From positions 4,622,001 to 4,686,000 of the forward strand of contig JAJEKV010000073.1 of NCBI GenBank assembly GCA_021234155.1: 64,000 nt of DNA, given 5' to 3'. The stretch comes from Isoetes taiwanensis. Its lineage: Eukaryota; Streptophyta; Lycopodiopsida; Isoetales; Isoetaceae. The notes under the pieces are model-generated. The model was not told where the DNA came from. It saw only the letters and a program-made list of their open reading frames with translations, and ran no database searches. The position numbers and the translations under genes are program-made. Below, piece by piece: positions 47,008 through 59,411 of this stretch; position 1 is the stretch's first letter; the number at the start of each line of letters is the position of its first letter.

Positions 47008-47299
47008 ATTCAAATTGAGCACATATTTGCGTGAGCTTTTCTTCATTAATTTTTGGGGCCTCAAGCAACTGATTTGAAATTGGTGCAAACAAACATTGAA
47101 TGCGTTAGTAGAGCTTGTTTTCATGTTATGCATCAAGAAATGCATAAGAAAACAGAGAAAAGTCTTGAGGAGGCATATGTCGATGGCAAGTCGTAGCTTC
47201 TTAAAAAGTAATGGCGTAGCAACCCGGTAGTTAATTGGAATATATATCTATCTAACATATATATGTTCTTATGTTTGTCGTGCTTATTCGACCCGTCCA

Positions 47300-47880
47300 T
47301 TCGAGATAAATGCGATCCACGGGGCTTTGACCGTATCCTATGGCCCGGATGGCTTGGGAGTTTCTATATAGACTCCATATAGGCGATCCTATGGTCGAGG
47401 TTGATGTCGATCCACGATCGTCAATCCGAGATCCTATGGCTCACGCGTTGCTTTGAGACATATCCTACGGTGCACATGGCTTTGGGAATTATATGTAATC
47501 AATCCAGCGGCCCGAGGTTGCTCTTGATCCCCGTCGTCGATCCGAGATCCTCACGGCTCACATTGCTTTGAGACATATCCTACGGTCCACATGGCTTTAG
47601 GAATTATATGTAATCAATCCAAGCGGCCCGAGGTTGCTCTTGATCGATGTCGATTTGAGATCCTCTGACTCGGGTTGCTTTGATACATATCCTCACGGTC
47701 CACATGGCTTTGGGAATTATATGTAATCAATCCAAGCGGCCCGGGTTGCTCTTGATCCGTCGTCGATCCAAGATTATGCAGCTCATGTTGCTTTAGATAT
47801 ATCCTACATGATCCCTACTTCGGTCCGATTGATCCTAATCCTTGGTCAAGATCCTATGGCTCACATTGCATGCTCGAGCC
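47300..47880. repeat. ~113-bp tandem repeat, about four to five copies
   Basis: The anchor TTGCTTTGAGACATATCCTA and its variants start at 47448, 47563, 47675 and 47788, giving a period of 112-115 bases. Units also share CACATGGCTTTGGGAATTAT, ATGTAATCAATCC and CGGCCCGAGGTTGCTCTTGA. A partial unit precedes them from about 47300. Confidence 0.9.
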
Positions 47881-47929
47881 TTGGTATTTTCAACAAATTT
47901 TAAGGAAAGGCTTTTTAAATTTTTTTATG

Positions 47930-48000
47930 TTATTAGGAAGATTCAAACCTTGGTCATTGCCTCTCAAGCCCCCTACTCGAACTACTAGACCAAGCATTAA
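47930..48000 (-). repeat. tRNA-like pol III promoter fragment (SINE remnant)
   Basis: On the minus strand TGCTTGGTCTAGTA (box A-like, about 47983-47996) is followed about 45 bases later by GGTTTGAATC (box B-like, 47940-47949). The acceptor arms do not pair, so this is not a functional tRNA gene; a tRNA-derived SINE head is the likely source. Confidence 0.5.
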
Positions 48001-48069
48001 TTCGTTAAATAAAAATGTTTTATATATACTTTAGGGCAAGAATTAAATTAAAATAAAGTAAATAGATAG

Positions 48070-49370
48070 ATAAATAGTATTTTTTTTAGTCCTAGAATTT
48101 GTGTAGAATGCTCTAGATAGTTCTAGAACATTATGGAATGCTCATGGCTAAGCATGTCAATATAAAAATAGAAAGTTTTTTTTAGTAGGGTATTCTAAAA
48201 CACCCTGGAAAGTTCTAGATAATTTTGGGAAGCTCTATAATATTCTAGATAATTCTAGAATATTTTAGATACTCGTGGGTAAGCATCTTACTCTAAAAAT
48301 AGAAAGTTTTTTTGAAATTTTGTGTAAAGTCAAAATAGGATGTTCTAAAATATTTTAGATAGTTCTAAAAATTTCTATCATGTTCTAGATAGTTATGGAA
48401 TATTTTATATGCTCATGTGTAAGCACCTTAATCTAAAAATAGAAGGTTCTTAAATTTCTTTGAATAGAGTCAAAATATAATGTTTTGGAATATTCAAGAT
48501 GCTAACGGGTAAACACCTTAATCTAAAAATAGAATGTTCTTTTGACATTTTTCAAAGAGATAAGATAGAATATTTTGGAAATGTTCTAGAATGTTCCAAA
48601 TGCTCATAGGTAAGCACCTTAGTCTAAAAATAGAATGTCTTTGAAACTTTGCAAACAGTAAAATAATATTATAGAATGTTCTAGATGCTAATGAATAAGC
48701 ATCTCAATCTAAAAATAGAAACCTTTTTAGAAATATTGCAAAACAATCCAAAATAGAATGTTTTTGCATGTTTTAGATTGTTCTAAATGCTCATGGATAA
48801 GCACCTCGTTCTTAAAATAGGACTTTTTTTTTTTTAAGCTCTATAATGTTATAGAGAGGTCTAGAACGTTCTAGACAGTCGTGGGTAAGCATGTTAATCT
48901 AAGACTAGAATGTTTTCGAATGTCCTAGATAGTTCTAAAAAGCTCTAGAATGTTCTAAAACGTTTTAGAATATTCTACATGCTTATCAAAGAGCCATGAT
49001 AAAATATTCTAAAATGTTCCAAAATGAAGGTGTTGAACATAAATCTTGCAAGGAAAATGTTCTAGATGCTCATGGGCAAGCACCACAGTAAAAAAAAAGA
49101 ATGTTTTCTTAAATGGAATGGTTTAAAATGTTCTATATGCTCACGAGGAAGCAGCTAAGTCTAAAAATAGAAAATTTTCTTATATAAAATAATTTTACAA
49201 TGTTCTAGATGCTCATGGACAAGCACCTCAGTCTAAAAATAGAAAGCTTTTTAGAATTGTTGCACAGATCCAAAATAGTTTGTTACGGAATATTCTAAAT
49301 GCTAATGGGTAAAGCACCCCAATCTAAAAAATAGAAAGTTCTAAGAGAATCTAGATCTTCATGGGTTTGC
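48070..49370. repeat. diverged tandem array rich in TTCTAGAA palindromes
   Basis: About twelve units, spaced roughly 75-190 bases apart, carry the anchor ATCTAAAAATAGAA preceded by GCTCATGGGTAAGCACCT. The anchors are near 48160, 48288, 48430, 48520, 48622, 48705, 48808, 48894, 49085, 49157, 49230 and 49322. Between them ATGTTCTAGA, TTCTAGAA and close variants recur many times. The array is too diverged for a fixed period. It has no coding capacity. Confidence 0.85.
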
Positions 49371-52300
49371 ACCATAAGAACATGCTAAAACTACAACAAC
49401 TAAACGTGAACTGTGCGATCATAAAGGGCATTAGTTATAGCGCCCGATGAATAGGCGTAATTGATAAAATTTGTAAAATATAAATGTGTCCATAGATATA
49501 ATGGAATGCAAAGCTGTGAAGGGTTTAGGGAGGTTGGACATTAACCATAGGTGCATAAAAAGTGGGTAGGAATATGCTAATGTGTAGGACAAAATAGAAT
49601 GGGTAGTAGAAGGAGTGCATAGATGGAATTGGATTATATAGAGTTTATGGTATTATTGTTTGTGATGGTTTTTATATTTTGTGGATAGCATATCAATGCA
49701 GCAACACAATTGCAATTTGAAATTAAATATTGGCATTGTAGGGACATCTAATTGTAGTGGATATATGTTTGTGTCAGGTGTTTGTTGGGTATAATTGTGC
49801 ACACACTTTTTAAATATATTGCTCTTTAATTATATTGCTCTTTACTTTGGCTATCGGTAATGTTAGCGATTATGATAACCAATTTGATTCGAGATTTAAC
49901 AAATACATAAATAAAACCAAGATCCCGTCTTTTCTATAAGAGAATCAAGATCTTTTTTAGTGCATACAACGAAGTTGCAAAGAGGTCAAAAATAACTTTT
50001 ATTATCGCTATGCACACAATACATTCTAAACATGGGTTGCATATCATTCTTAGATGTTAAAGGAACGACCAATAAAAGTTTGAGGAATCACTTAAGCCCG
50101 AAAAAAAAAAAAGAACCTTATAAACTTAAAGAAAATGTACATATATTTGAACCCCATCAACTTTGGTGAATGGGCTTATGTACAATTAGCTATAATTTCA
50201 TTTCCGCCTCGAACATCAATAGAAGCTTTTGCCAAATTGTTTTGCGTACATTTTGTGCAATAATAACAAATAAACCTTTTCCATTATATTACTCTTTTGC
50301 ATTCGCCCATATTCTTTTGGTGATGCAAAAAAATTGGTGTAATACATCATTGGATTAGGTCTCCAATTGTTTTGGTATTTGTTTTAAATTTTGAAATTCA
50401 AAAAAGCCACAGCGTTAAGATACTTTTGTTGAAGAGACTCTTTTGATCTACTTTAAGTTGATATCAGGATATGAGAGCCTTGAAAATGAAGAATAAACTA
50501 ACTTTACAGGAGAAATAATTACACGGTTCTTGGATTCGCATCGGATCATCATAAAGGATCAACAACTTCAAAAAGCATTGCTTCATAAACCTTTGAGATA
50601 TGTCAAAGCACTTGCAATTCCACTTTTTTTGGTAATGCACGTCTGTTTACATAAGAAAACATTGTTATGATATTTATGGAACAATGGGTTAATCGGATTA
50701 AAATGATCATTCTAGAAAACATCGGAAAAACAAATTGTACAAAAACTTGACCTACCTACCCACAACAAGAAATGGAACAATGGTTTAACCCATTTGCATA
50801 AAACAAAATTTGATCTATCAAGAATAGAAATACAAACAATAAATACCAATTTGGAGCTCCCAAGGACATGAAACGGTGAATTGAAAAACAAAATGATATA
50901 CCGCTGGCAAAGGTTGGAAATGCCGTTATGAAATTTGGAATAGTATGGGCAATATAGAAACTTCAAAATTTTATGATCACCTTTGAGCATACTTATCTTT
51001 TGGGACAATATAGAAAATACACTCGATTACATTAATACTCTAATAAATAGTGTACTTACAAAGTTGTGGACCGGAATCATTGCCGGCCATATAACTTTGC
51101 AAAGAGGGAATAGAAGCGTGTGCAAATATGGGCTAGAAACAATAAATGGTGATGTCAAATTGGCATGGAGCCCTCCACAATGGATGATAATAATGGCTGC
51201 TTACGAGAATCAAGCCCAAATTGAACCTTAACAGTGACTCAAATACTCGCGATGGCAAGAAGGGATGAAGGGGAGATTATACATAAAAATTAGACATCCC
51301 TTGAATCAAATAGGCTCGTTGAAAAGATCATCCATTATATAACTAAAAGCGGGGATGAGGCGATATTTACTCAATAGTCGATTGAGGCGTGTATCGAGAA
51401 CCTAATACCTTAATGTTGATAAATACCTTAATATCCCTGTCTACGAGAATTTTGGAAATGATATAAGGTCAATAGTATCGGAACTTAATACCCTAACGGT
51501 GGAGCGAAAAGTGGGGAAATTATAACCTAAGATTCATTCTTTGCTTCCAAAGGGAACTTCGAGCTTTATGCCTCGGGGAGGCGCAACCAAAGGTACCTCA
51601 AAGGTAGCAAATACAAGCGAGAAAAATACGATTTCTGAATTCTTAGCAGATATTTTGTTTTCTAAAGAATCAAACTTTGATGGTTCTAGAATGATCCGTC
51701 TTGCAGAAATGCCAATAAATGACAAAACCACATTTTGTAGACTTACAAAATCGGACTTCTGAGAAATTGTCCTTACTCAAAGGACATAGCGACAACCTAA
51801 GATGGGTTGGGAAGATGGGATGCTTGCTAAGATGCCTCTTCTTCTGTTCTTGCATCAAATTTGAAAAGGACATAATGATTAGAAAAGGTTTGAAATGATA
51901 ATAGGAGGAACAAAGCGATTAGAAGGAACACACTATGATAGGATAATGGTGCCGCGGCAAGTTGCGGATCTCCTGTTCCTTTGCAATTGTTAATTTTGTT
52001 AAGCGGAGAGAAAGACACAAAAGAAGATACAGCTTGGAAAACTCATGCATAATATGTATGTGGCTATGAAGTTCTTCTTTAAAAGGCCATGGCTCTAGAA
52101 TACATTAATTTTTTTCTTCGGCCTTAATCTAGCACAAAAACACAAAATCTCTCAATCTTTGAAGGAAGAGAGGCGCCAATCATATTCAAAGTATTAGAAA
52201 TAAAGCCAAAGATTTGAACCCAAGGAAACCAATTCTCATATTTCTCTTTCCGGCTCTTCCTTGATAAGTTGATGGCGTGACCTCCCTACAAATTGAATAA

Positions 52301-53450
52301 ATCCAAAACCCCCCTTTGATGCCACAGCCCCGGTGAAATCGACTGTCAATCTTCTTCTGATTGCCCATTTGCCCCGACCAGAATCCCTTCAGCCTTCATC
52401 CAACATTCTGCTCAACAACTTCGATCTACCGCCCTTTTTTGCTTGCGAGGTACATAGACCTCCTGCCTTTCTTCTTGTCGACCTTTGCATATCTTCTTCG
52501 GCAAAAAGGACTCATAAACCATGGACCTTAGAGTTTCGTTTCTGATTCAAAATATTCCTTAGAAGCGTTTAATTGCAATCCACAAAAAGAAAAGAGTCCT
52601 AAGAATATATCATGCATCACCATAAGTATTCCATAAGTATTCCAAGCTTTCAAAAATAATATCTCACCCCACATCAATCATCGCATACACTGCGTGATCA
52701 AGGGAAAATTTTCTTGCAGCTGCTTAGGAGGGAGGGTATGCGAAAAGAAAAATCGATAGCTGATGGAGGAAGAATAAGTAGTTGATAGAGGGAAGAATCA
52801 GTATAGAACCCTAGAAACCACTGGCAAGATTTAGTGGAGGTGATCGAGGGTGTGTGCTTATCTCATTTCAAATCCGCGATTCAAAGCCGCTTGCGTCATA
52901 AGAAGCCATATAAACTCAAGGGCAGCATGCGTCTGGAACGCCACAGTGGCCTGCGTTCGCACAAACCTCAAAGCTCGTTTAAAAAGAAGATGCATCATTG
53001 AGCGTGCTAAATTTCTTATATATATATATAATAGTAGCGGGTGCGCTGTTGCGGCATAAATATGAGCCTATTGTAGACAATGATGAAGTTGGACATACTT
53101 ACAATAAATATAGCGGAAAAACTTGATGGCGGTGTATTGAATTGATCTAAATATGGCAATGAATTGTATTGTATTCAAATCTAACAATTTACATATGGCA
53201 ACTAGCTTTGGTGGTGGAGAATTACATGGATTGCAAAGGACACTTGGCATAGATTTCAAATGACAATGGTATCTACAACATACTACAAAAAGTGGCATTT
53301 AGATCTTTTACCATAACTTTAAAGCCCCAATAATATTTGGACAATGTTTTTGAAAATTCGATGGTGAAATAGGTTGTATGTGTCATACATGTTTTGTAGA
53401 CTAAGATGTGCATTCTATAATTTTTTGTTTTAAGTGGGTGATATTTTGGT
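49371..53450. other. AT-rich intergenic DNA, no gene recognised
   Basis: Several open frames of 60-100 codons exist (for example minus 50712-51008 and plus 50983-51231). None shows a family pattern, and codon content looks random. A short TA run lies at about 53018-53030. Confidence 0.4.
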
Positions 53451-53471
53451 TCTTGTATAGGTTGTTAAGTT
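53451..53471. repeat. left target-site duplication of the L1 element
   Basis: A 21-base sequence beginning TCTTGTATAG and ending GTTAAGTT, identical to 59391-59411. Confidence 0.95.
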
Positions 53472-53644
53472 TTTTTTTTGAAAGATGAAATTAACTAAAA
53501 TTACTCGAATAAATACAAGATGAAAGCGATATCCCGAGTGCCGCCCACTAGAGTGAGCACCACCAAACATGTACCCTATCTATGACTCAAGCTACAAATG
53601 CGCGGACTGTCCCAATGTGGAGGGTTCTTTCGGACCCGGCCCTT

Positions 53645-56004
53645 TCAGCTGCTCTTTAGGGGATGCGGATAAAAAAGATATAGTTTGTACCTCAGCGTAG
53701 GATCAAAGCCTGAAATTTTGCATCTACGCATTCTGAACACCTTCATCGTAAAATTCGCTTCCAAAGCGAGCCACAATAACCAGGCTTTACATAAATGAAA
53801 AGCCAAACTCTGTTGGGACCACTGTTGGGGTACACCCCAAAGAACCTCTTGACTAGAGGCCCGAGGAATGCAAGGCGCTGGACCCCTTTGCCATGCCGGC
53901 TGAATATCTGAGCAAAAAACATCACGGTCATTCGGGGGTCTCCACATAGGCACCACATGGGAGGACGGGTTGCTGATCACGTGGGTTGATCTGTGGACCC
54001 AAGTGTGTTCACCCTCGAGGAGCGTGCACAATCTGCCATAGCACCAATATCCGAAGATCTTGGGGGCGAGATTGGGTTCCACACCCATCTCAAATGTAGA
54101 CCCAATCATCCCCCAGACACACAGAGATCCCACCCGTCCAGAAGGCTGACTCATCTGGTGCCAAAAGCCCGCCATGAGGACTTCCCACAAATTTGAGGAT
54201 CAACTGGGATGACACTTCCACCGTCTGATACTGCGGGGTTCGGCCGGCCGCGATAGCCACTACGCCCGGATAACTGATCCGTTCTCGAAGCCGAAACCTC
54301 ACAGTAGAAAAAGCTACCGAGTGCGGTGCCGTCACGACATACCGCTACGCCCGCGAAGTCATTACCATCTTGCTCCGCGCTGTGAGCAACGTGGATCAGC
54401 GGAGCTGCCGGAACCAAAAGTGTGGCCCAGTCGGTGGGAACCGCAAGGGCAGCACCTCAACTGAATGCACGTAGTGGCATCAATTGCAAACAGGGCGGAC
54501 ACTGCTCCCAAGCCTCGCAGGTTTCTCCCTTCTGTGTCTGGGGAGGCATGAGCCACGGCCCCGACATCCACACCTAATAATGCCCAGGAGCCAAGCAGCA
54601 CACTTTGACAAGAGGACCTTGCCATGCACGAGAGGTCAAGAAGCCGAGTCCTTGGGGCGACGTGACTTCCACTGTGCCACCTTAACGACCGCCTTCCCCA
54701 TTTCCTCCCCACAATGCAAGTTACCAATAGAGGGAGATTTCCGCACCTTGCTCGCTACCAAGATGATAGAGGCCATATAAATATGGGTCGAATGAGCAGA
54801 CCTGACTTCGCCATCGGGTGGATCACAAATTTGCCGGATGCCGCCCTCCCTCTTCTCTATCCAATTACGTTCGGACAGTCCAACCAGGATGTCCTCCAAT
54901 ACACCGACGCTGAGATGTCGATGCCGAACGTGGGATACCCAAAAGCCTAGAGCACGTGTCCTCGCGGGGTCGCTGTCACAAGGAATTGGGACACCCACCA
55001 CCGGCATGGGGTCACCGGCCGGCCAATGCTGTAGCACTTCATCCAATTGTTAAGACAGCTGTAAGCAAGGAGAATGTATCCACAGTCCTTTCCAGGCTTA
55101 ACAAATTCCTCTCCCAGCCTGTAGGAAGAGTAGCAGCTGCCCAACGCATCGACTCCCCCACCCGCCGCCGGCCCGTCCGCCATCTCGGCCTCCACCACAC
55201 ACCTGGCCCCACCGCAGGTTACCATGAGGGCCTCTCCGCTATAGTCCACAAGAGGAAAAGCCAAAGGACATCCTCGCAACTCCATACTATTACCAAAGAC
55301 GAGATGACTCACCGCGGACATGAGAGTGGCTCGCGTATATCAAGAGCTTTATAACCACCGCCGCAAAGCTCTCCCCACATCCAAAGGCTAACATCATCCT
55401 TTCCAAAAACGCCCATCGAACACTAATATAGGCCTTTGCTAAGTCCAGCTTCAAGTACACTGGCTGCTGACCTGTTCAAGGCCAAAGGAATGCCCTCGAA
55501 GTCAAGGACATTGCTAAGAATCACTTCGCCGGAATGAAGTCGATCAAGATAGGACTAATAGTCTTCTTCAAGACAACTTGCGTCTAAACGAAGCGCCGGT
55601 AATGATTTTGTATACAAATGAGCGTGATGGGGCCTAATCGAGATGATGACCCGTGTTGAGCCTATAGTCCAACGCTTCTGCCTGAAGTAGATCTTGATAG
55701 ATTTGCAACACCGAGTCCCCCACCCAATCCCAATATTCTTGGAAGAACTCGACCGGGATGCCGTCCAGACTAGGGCACTTATGTGGGGCCAAGGCACGGC
55801 AAGCCTCCTCAAGCTCTTGCTGGAGCTGGGCGCCAGAACACCGGGCCTCCTATCCCTTGACACCTTGCATGACACTTTACTAAGTACAATCTCCTCCATC
55901 ACGTCTGTGTAAGGGTATCTCTTTTCCTGAAAAAACTGAGAGAAGTGCTGAAAAGTAGCCTGTTTGATGTCCACCGGCGAATTCAGAATACGACCATCAG
56001 CCAA
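53645..56004 (-). pseudogene. L1 ORF2 relic: reverse transcriptase to C-terminal zinc-binding part
   Basis: At 55.7-55.95 kb the minus strand reads FQHFSQFFQEKRYPYTDVME and then, in another frame, APHKCPSLDGIPVEFFQEYW, the 'KAPG.DG.P.EF++..W' block at the start of the reverse-transcriptase domain. The 'NYRPISL' and catalytic YADD regions are missing or too degraded to place. Further down, SAHSTHIYMASIILVASK matches the 'RI.+++S+L.++P.Y' region after the reverse transcriptase. Last, 53.7-53.9 kb carries the zinc-binding tail. Deletions account for the short total length. Confidence 0.8.
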
Positions 56005-56858
56005 TGCAAGTGGACGACATCGAAGATACTGTCAAGAACAATCCTCCCGCAGCTTCAGTGATCCCTGTCTACCTCTGGCTCCCCAGCAGCCCTCCTAGAT
56101 TCGTCCGCTGCAATGTGGCGTATGCAAATCTCATTCTCCCGCACCCCATTAGGACTCCATGGAGACCCAAGGATTCCAACATGATATACAACGACCAACA
56201 CCTCCCTCGCCTTGTCGCGGCCCTCCGATCCTCACCCACTTAGCGACGCCTTGATCTCGCCTAAGGTCCGCACTCCATTCCCGGCCATCCTGTGATTATC
56301 CCGAAAGGTACGAAACCAAATCAGCCGGCATCCCCAAGAGAACTCACAAGATCCTTCAGTGTAGGCAAATATTTAACCTCGAATACAAGCAAGGGTTTGG
56401 CCTCGCTGCAGACGCCTCGAGATTAGTCAATGGAAATGATCGTAGACCGCAGAGACAATATGTCCCATCCGCTCGAGTCAGTTTGGTCCATTAAGTAGGC
56501 TAGCATAACATCCGGTCATGTCGAGCATACGCCCCACTGCCCTCATTCACCGACATTACACTACTGCAATGTGGCATCGCCCGCCGCCTCGGCTGGCGGG
56601 CGATTCAATAATATCACCGATTATAAGCGCTGGGTCCCGATTACTTCCGGTCTACACCCGCCATGTATGGACTTACCATGAAGCCGCCAACAAACAGCCC
56701 AAGCCACATTCGCTGATGCGGTTTGCGCCCATTAACGACGCCACAACGCCTTCGCCGCTGTTGTACAGTATAGACATTCACAAATCCCCATACTCGTGTT
56801 TTAACTCTCCGTCACTTGATGATGACCCACCTGCCCCATCGGTCAGCCATGGTAAACG

Positions 56859-57104
56859 TCACCTGCACATGCATCTTCCATGCGATGGCAGCCCCCTTGA
56901 GGCCCCAGGGTGGCAACCGCGAAGAATGATTAAGTGCCCAAACATGTCCAGCGTTCGAAAGCATCCCCCGCCAGGACATTTATGTTCCTGAAGACACAAG
57001 ATATCTGGATCAAGCCTGCGCGTAACAGCCAACGCCACTCTCGTTCTTTTCGCGGGTGAAGAGCGCACCCCATGAACGTTCCAGCTCACAATCTTCTTGT
57101 CCAT
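56859..57104 (-). pseudogene. L1 ORF2 relic: apurinic-type endonuclease N-terminus
   Basis: The minus strand reads MDKKIVSWNVHGVRSSPAKR and LDPDILCLQEHK. These are the first two motifs of the L1 endonuclease ('SWN+.G', with the catalytic Asn, and 'P.I+.LQE.K', with the catalytic Glu). The remaining catalytic motifs, such as 'SDH', were not found in frame. The start Met at 57104 is where ORF2 proteins of plant L1s usually begin. Confidence 0.85.
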
Positions 57105-57399
57105 AACTACTACTGAGAAGAAGGATTTTTACGATGCTTCTTTTTCCGCCCCCGCCTTGCCGGTGAAGCAGGCCCCTGATCTGAGTCATATGGAACAAGA
57201 GCGAGCGGATTATCTGTGAATGCAACCTCAGCATCTGCATCCACCTCGTCCGCCCACGAGCGCACACGAGCCACCTTATCCATTCCCATCCTCCGAGGGA
57301 GGCTTGGGTGATATCAGACGAAACTGGACGGTCAGACCAGCCGCCTCAACCAGCCCCGGCCTATCTCAGGGGATTGCCGCTGCTCCGCCTGCGGCTCGG

Positions 57400-59390
57400 C
57401 CGGATGTGAAGCAACTTCGGAGCCACCGCCTGTGAAGATACCGCCTTCCCCGCACTGCACGGGCCAGCGGCTATTATTCGTGATGCATCATCATGGTCTA
57501 TCCGGCCTGAGACGGGCCGGATTCGGGTCAGGAGGGGCCTCGGCTCCACCAACCGAATGGGACAGAGCTCGTCCCCCTGCGTAACCTCCTTCCTTGCTCT
57601 CCTGTGGAGCCCCTAAGACTGACGAGGCCTGACCTCCGAAGCGAGCCTGCGAAGGCCCGGAGGGCGGGGAACATTCTCTTGATCTCTGCCCCATTCAACA
57701 GTCTGGAGGGGAACCGAAGTACCCAGCCTCCGCTCCTGGGTCAACAGTCACTGAGGGAGGCAATGGACCATCCGGTAAGGCCACACAAATCTTAGGCTCT
57801 ACCATGGAGTGAGCTATATGGTCAAGCAGCAGCCCATTTTGCAATCGAATCATGAACTCGGTAACAACATGTCCAGGGAAGATCCATCACCTAAAACCAA
57901 CACGGATCTTCGTGGCCGACAGGACTCCAGCACTCACCCCCAGGTGTAATGTCGTAAATCGTGCACCCCCACATGAGGTCAACCCTCTCGCCACTATCCT
58001 CCACTATCTAAGGATCAACATGAGAAGAAAGAAATTGTTACCCAAGAACTTCAAGGATTGAAAAGGCGAGATTCCCGCTTGAAGTGAGCTTGCAGCCACC
58101 CGCCAACTCTCCCGGGTGTGTCCAAAGACTCCCAAGATAGTACACCAAAGATCAAGACGAGACTAGGTTGGAGATAGACTGAGGTGCTGTTGATGATCTA
58201 GCTCGACTATGGCAGCTCTGGGAGGGCCAATGGGGTCCACCTGCAACTCCCCTCCCTGTCTGATTCAAAAGGCCAAAGCCTCCTCCATCCTAAGTGAGTG
58301 TCGGCCGGCACTACCTGGCAGGCCGGATCCACTCAGAGAGAACCGGGGCGGAGAGCTGCCTCAGAGTCAAGGTCCGCCATGGGGTCGCTACTGCAGACCG
58401 ACTCCACCCCTCACCCGCATGCCTTCCCATACTTGGGCTGGCCTCGACCTAACGCTTATGTAGCCGCGGTGGCACACCACCACACCCCTCGCTCGAGGCA
58501 ACCGCCCCACTGCTCGCCACCGGGCAAAGGGATCTCCGTTAACGTGGAGACCGCGAAGTTTGACCGCAAGAGGAGTTGTTGCCTCAAGTGGCGATGCCGC
58601 CGAACCTCAAATTCCGCTTCCCCAAGCTTGCACATCCGCCTGGCGATTCCCCGCCTGAACGCCATCCCCCGCACCGAGGGTGCACTCCTGACTCTGCGGG
58701 GAAGAATCGCCCCTCCTCTCACCCCATTTCCATAGAGCCCCTGCAGACCCCGCCTGCACAAAACCCAAAAGAGGGCAGCCCGCCTCCTTGTCTCCCAGTC
58801 TCCAGGGGCCTAGCCTAAATCGTGGTGCCAAGTGCACAACTCACCAGAGGGTTTAAGGCTGTCCGCCTATTCCCCTTCGGGCCCTCCAAGCCCCCTGCCC
58901 AACTTTAGTCCTAAGGCACCGATTGAAAGAGGCCCGCCACCACCCTTCACTACTGCCTCAAGTGAAGAGCCGACCACGCCCGCCCGGGGCAACCGGATCG
59001 AGGACAACCCAAATCCCTCAAATGGGCTGCCCTCTCAGGCCTCGCAGCCCCAAGCCCTCCCTACACCAACCCAATCACCTGCAAGAGAATCCGCGATAGC
59101 ACGAGTTCGTGAGTTCGGCCCCTCAGAGTCCCGCAACCCGAATCGATCCCTACCGGCCCCTTCTCGCTGGAGAGATCTCAAGGCAGATTGCTTTGATGAA
59201 GATCCCGCCCCACCCAATCGACCTGGACCGCCCGCCATGTTTTCGAACCCGCTTAGAGTGGTGCCGATCGATCCCCGAGACTCCGCCTTCCTAATCCACC
59301 TTCAAGTATACTCTCCAGAGTTCGTCTCGACCAACCACATACCGCCCGGAGCCATACAGTTCCGCCACCGCCATCAAGTTTTTTCTATAC
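57400..59390 (-). pseudogene. L1 5' UTR and ORF1-like region, degraded
   Basis: This is the part of the element upstream of the endonuclease. One frame near 58.1 kb reads TILGVFGHTRESW, a degraded version of the ORF1 zinc knuckle ('C..CG..GH....C'). Other frames are Pro- and Arg-rich and not interpretable. ORF1 in this family binds the element's RNA; this copy cannot be translated intact. Confidence 0.45.
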
Positions 59391-59411
59391 TCTTGTATAG
59401 GTTGTTAAGTT
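59391..59411. repeat. right target-site duplication of the L1 element
   Basis: A perfect 21-base copy of 53451-53471; it marks the 5' end of the minus-oriented insertion. Confidence 0.95.

Larger units (their letters stand above)
53472..59390 (-). mobile_element. full-length L1-like LINE retrotransposon, coding regions broken
   Basis: The element is 5.9 kb, GC-rich (unlike its flanks), minus-oriented, and bounded by perfect 21-bp target duplications. A short A tail (T run at 53470-53479 on the plus strand) adjoins the left copy. From its 5' side (right) come an ORF1-like region, an endonuclease start, a reverse-transcriptase segment, and the zf-RVT tail near 53.7 kb (LAFHLCKAWLLWLALEANF). 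Frames change repeatedly and stops are present, so no full protein can be made. The same 3' family is seen at 6509 and 30020. The internal CpG-rich composition contrasts with the AT-rich surroundings and suggests an origin elsewhere in the genome. Confidence 0.93.

Noticed and set aside
47930-48000. tRNA gene on the minus strand
   Set aside because: Box A and box B are present, but the acceptor and D arms do not pair; a SINE remnant fits better.
54484-57435. Plus-strand frames in the GC-rich block (for example 54956-55354 and 56518-56991)
   Set aside because: They are shadows of the minus-strand L1 ORF2, which shows real endonuclease and reverse-transcriptase motifs.
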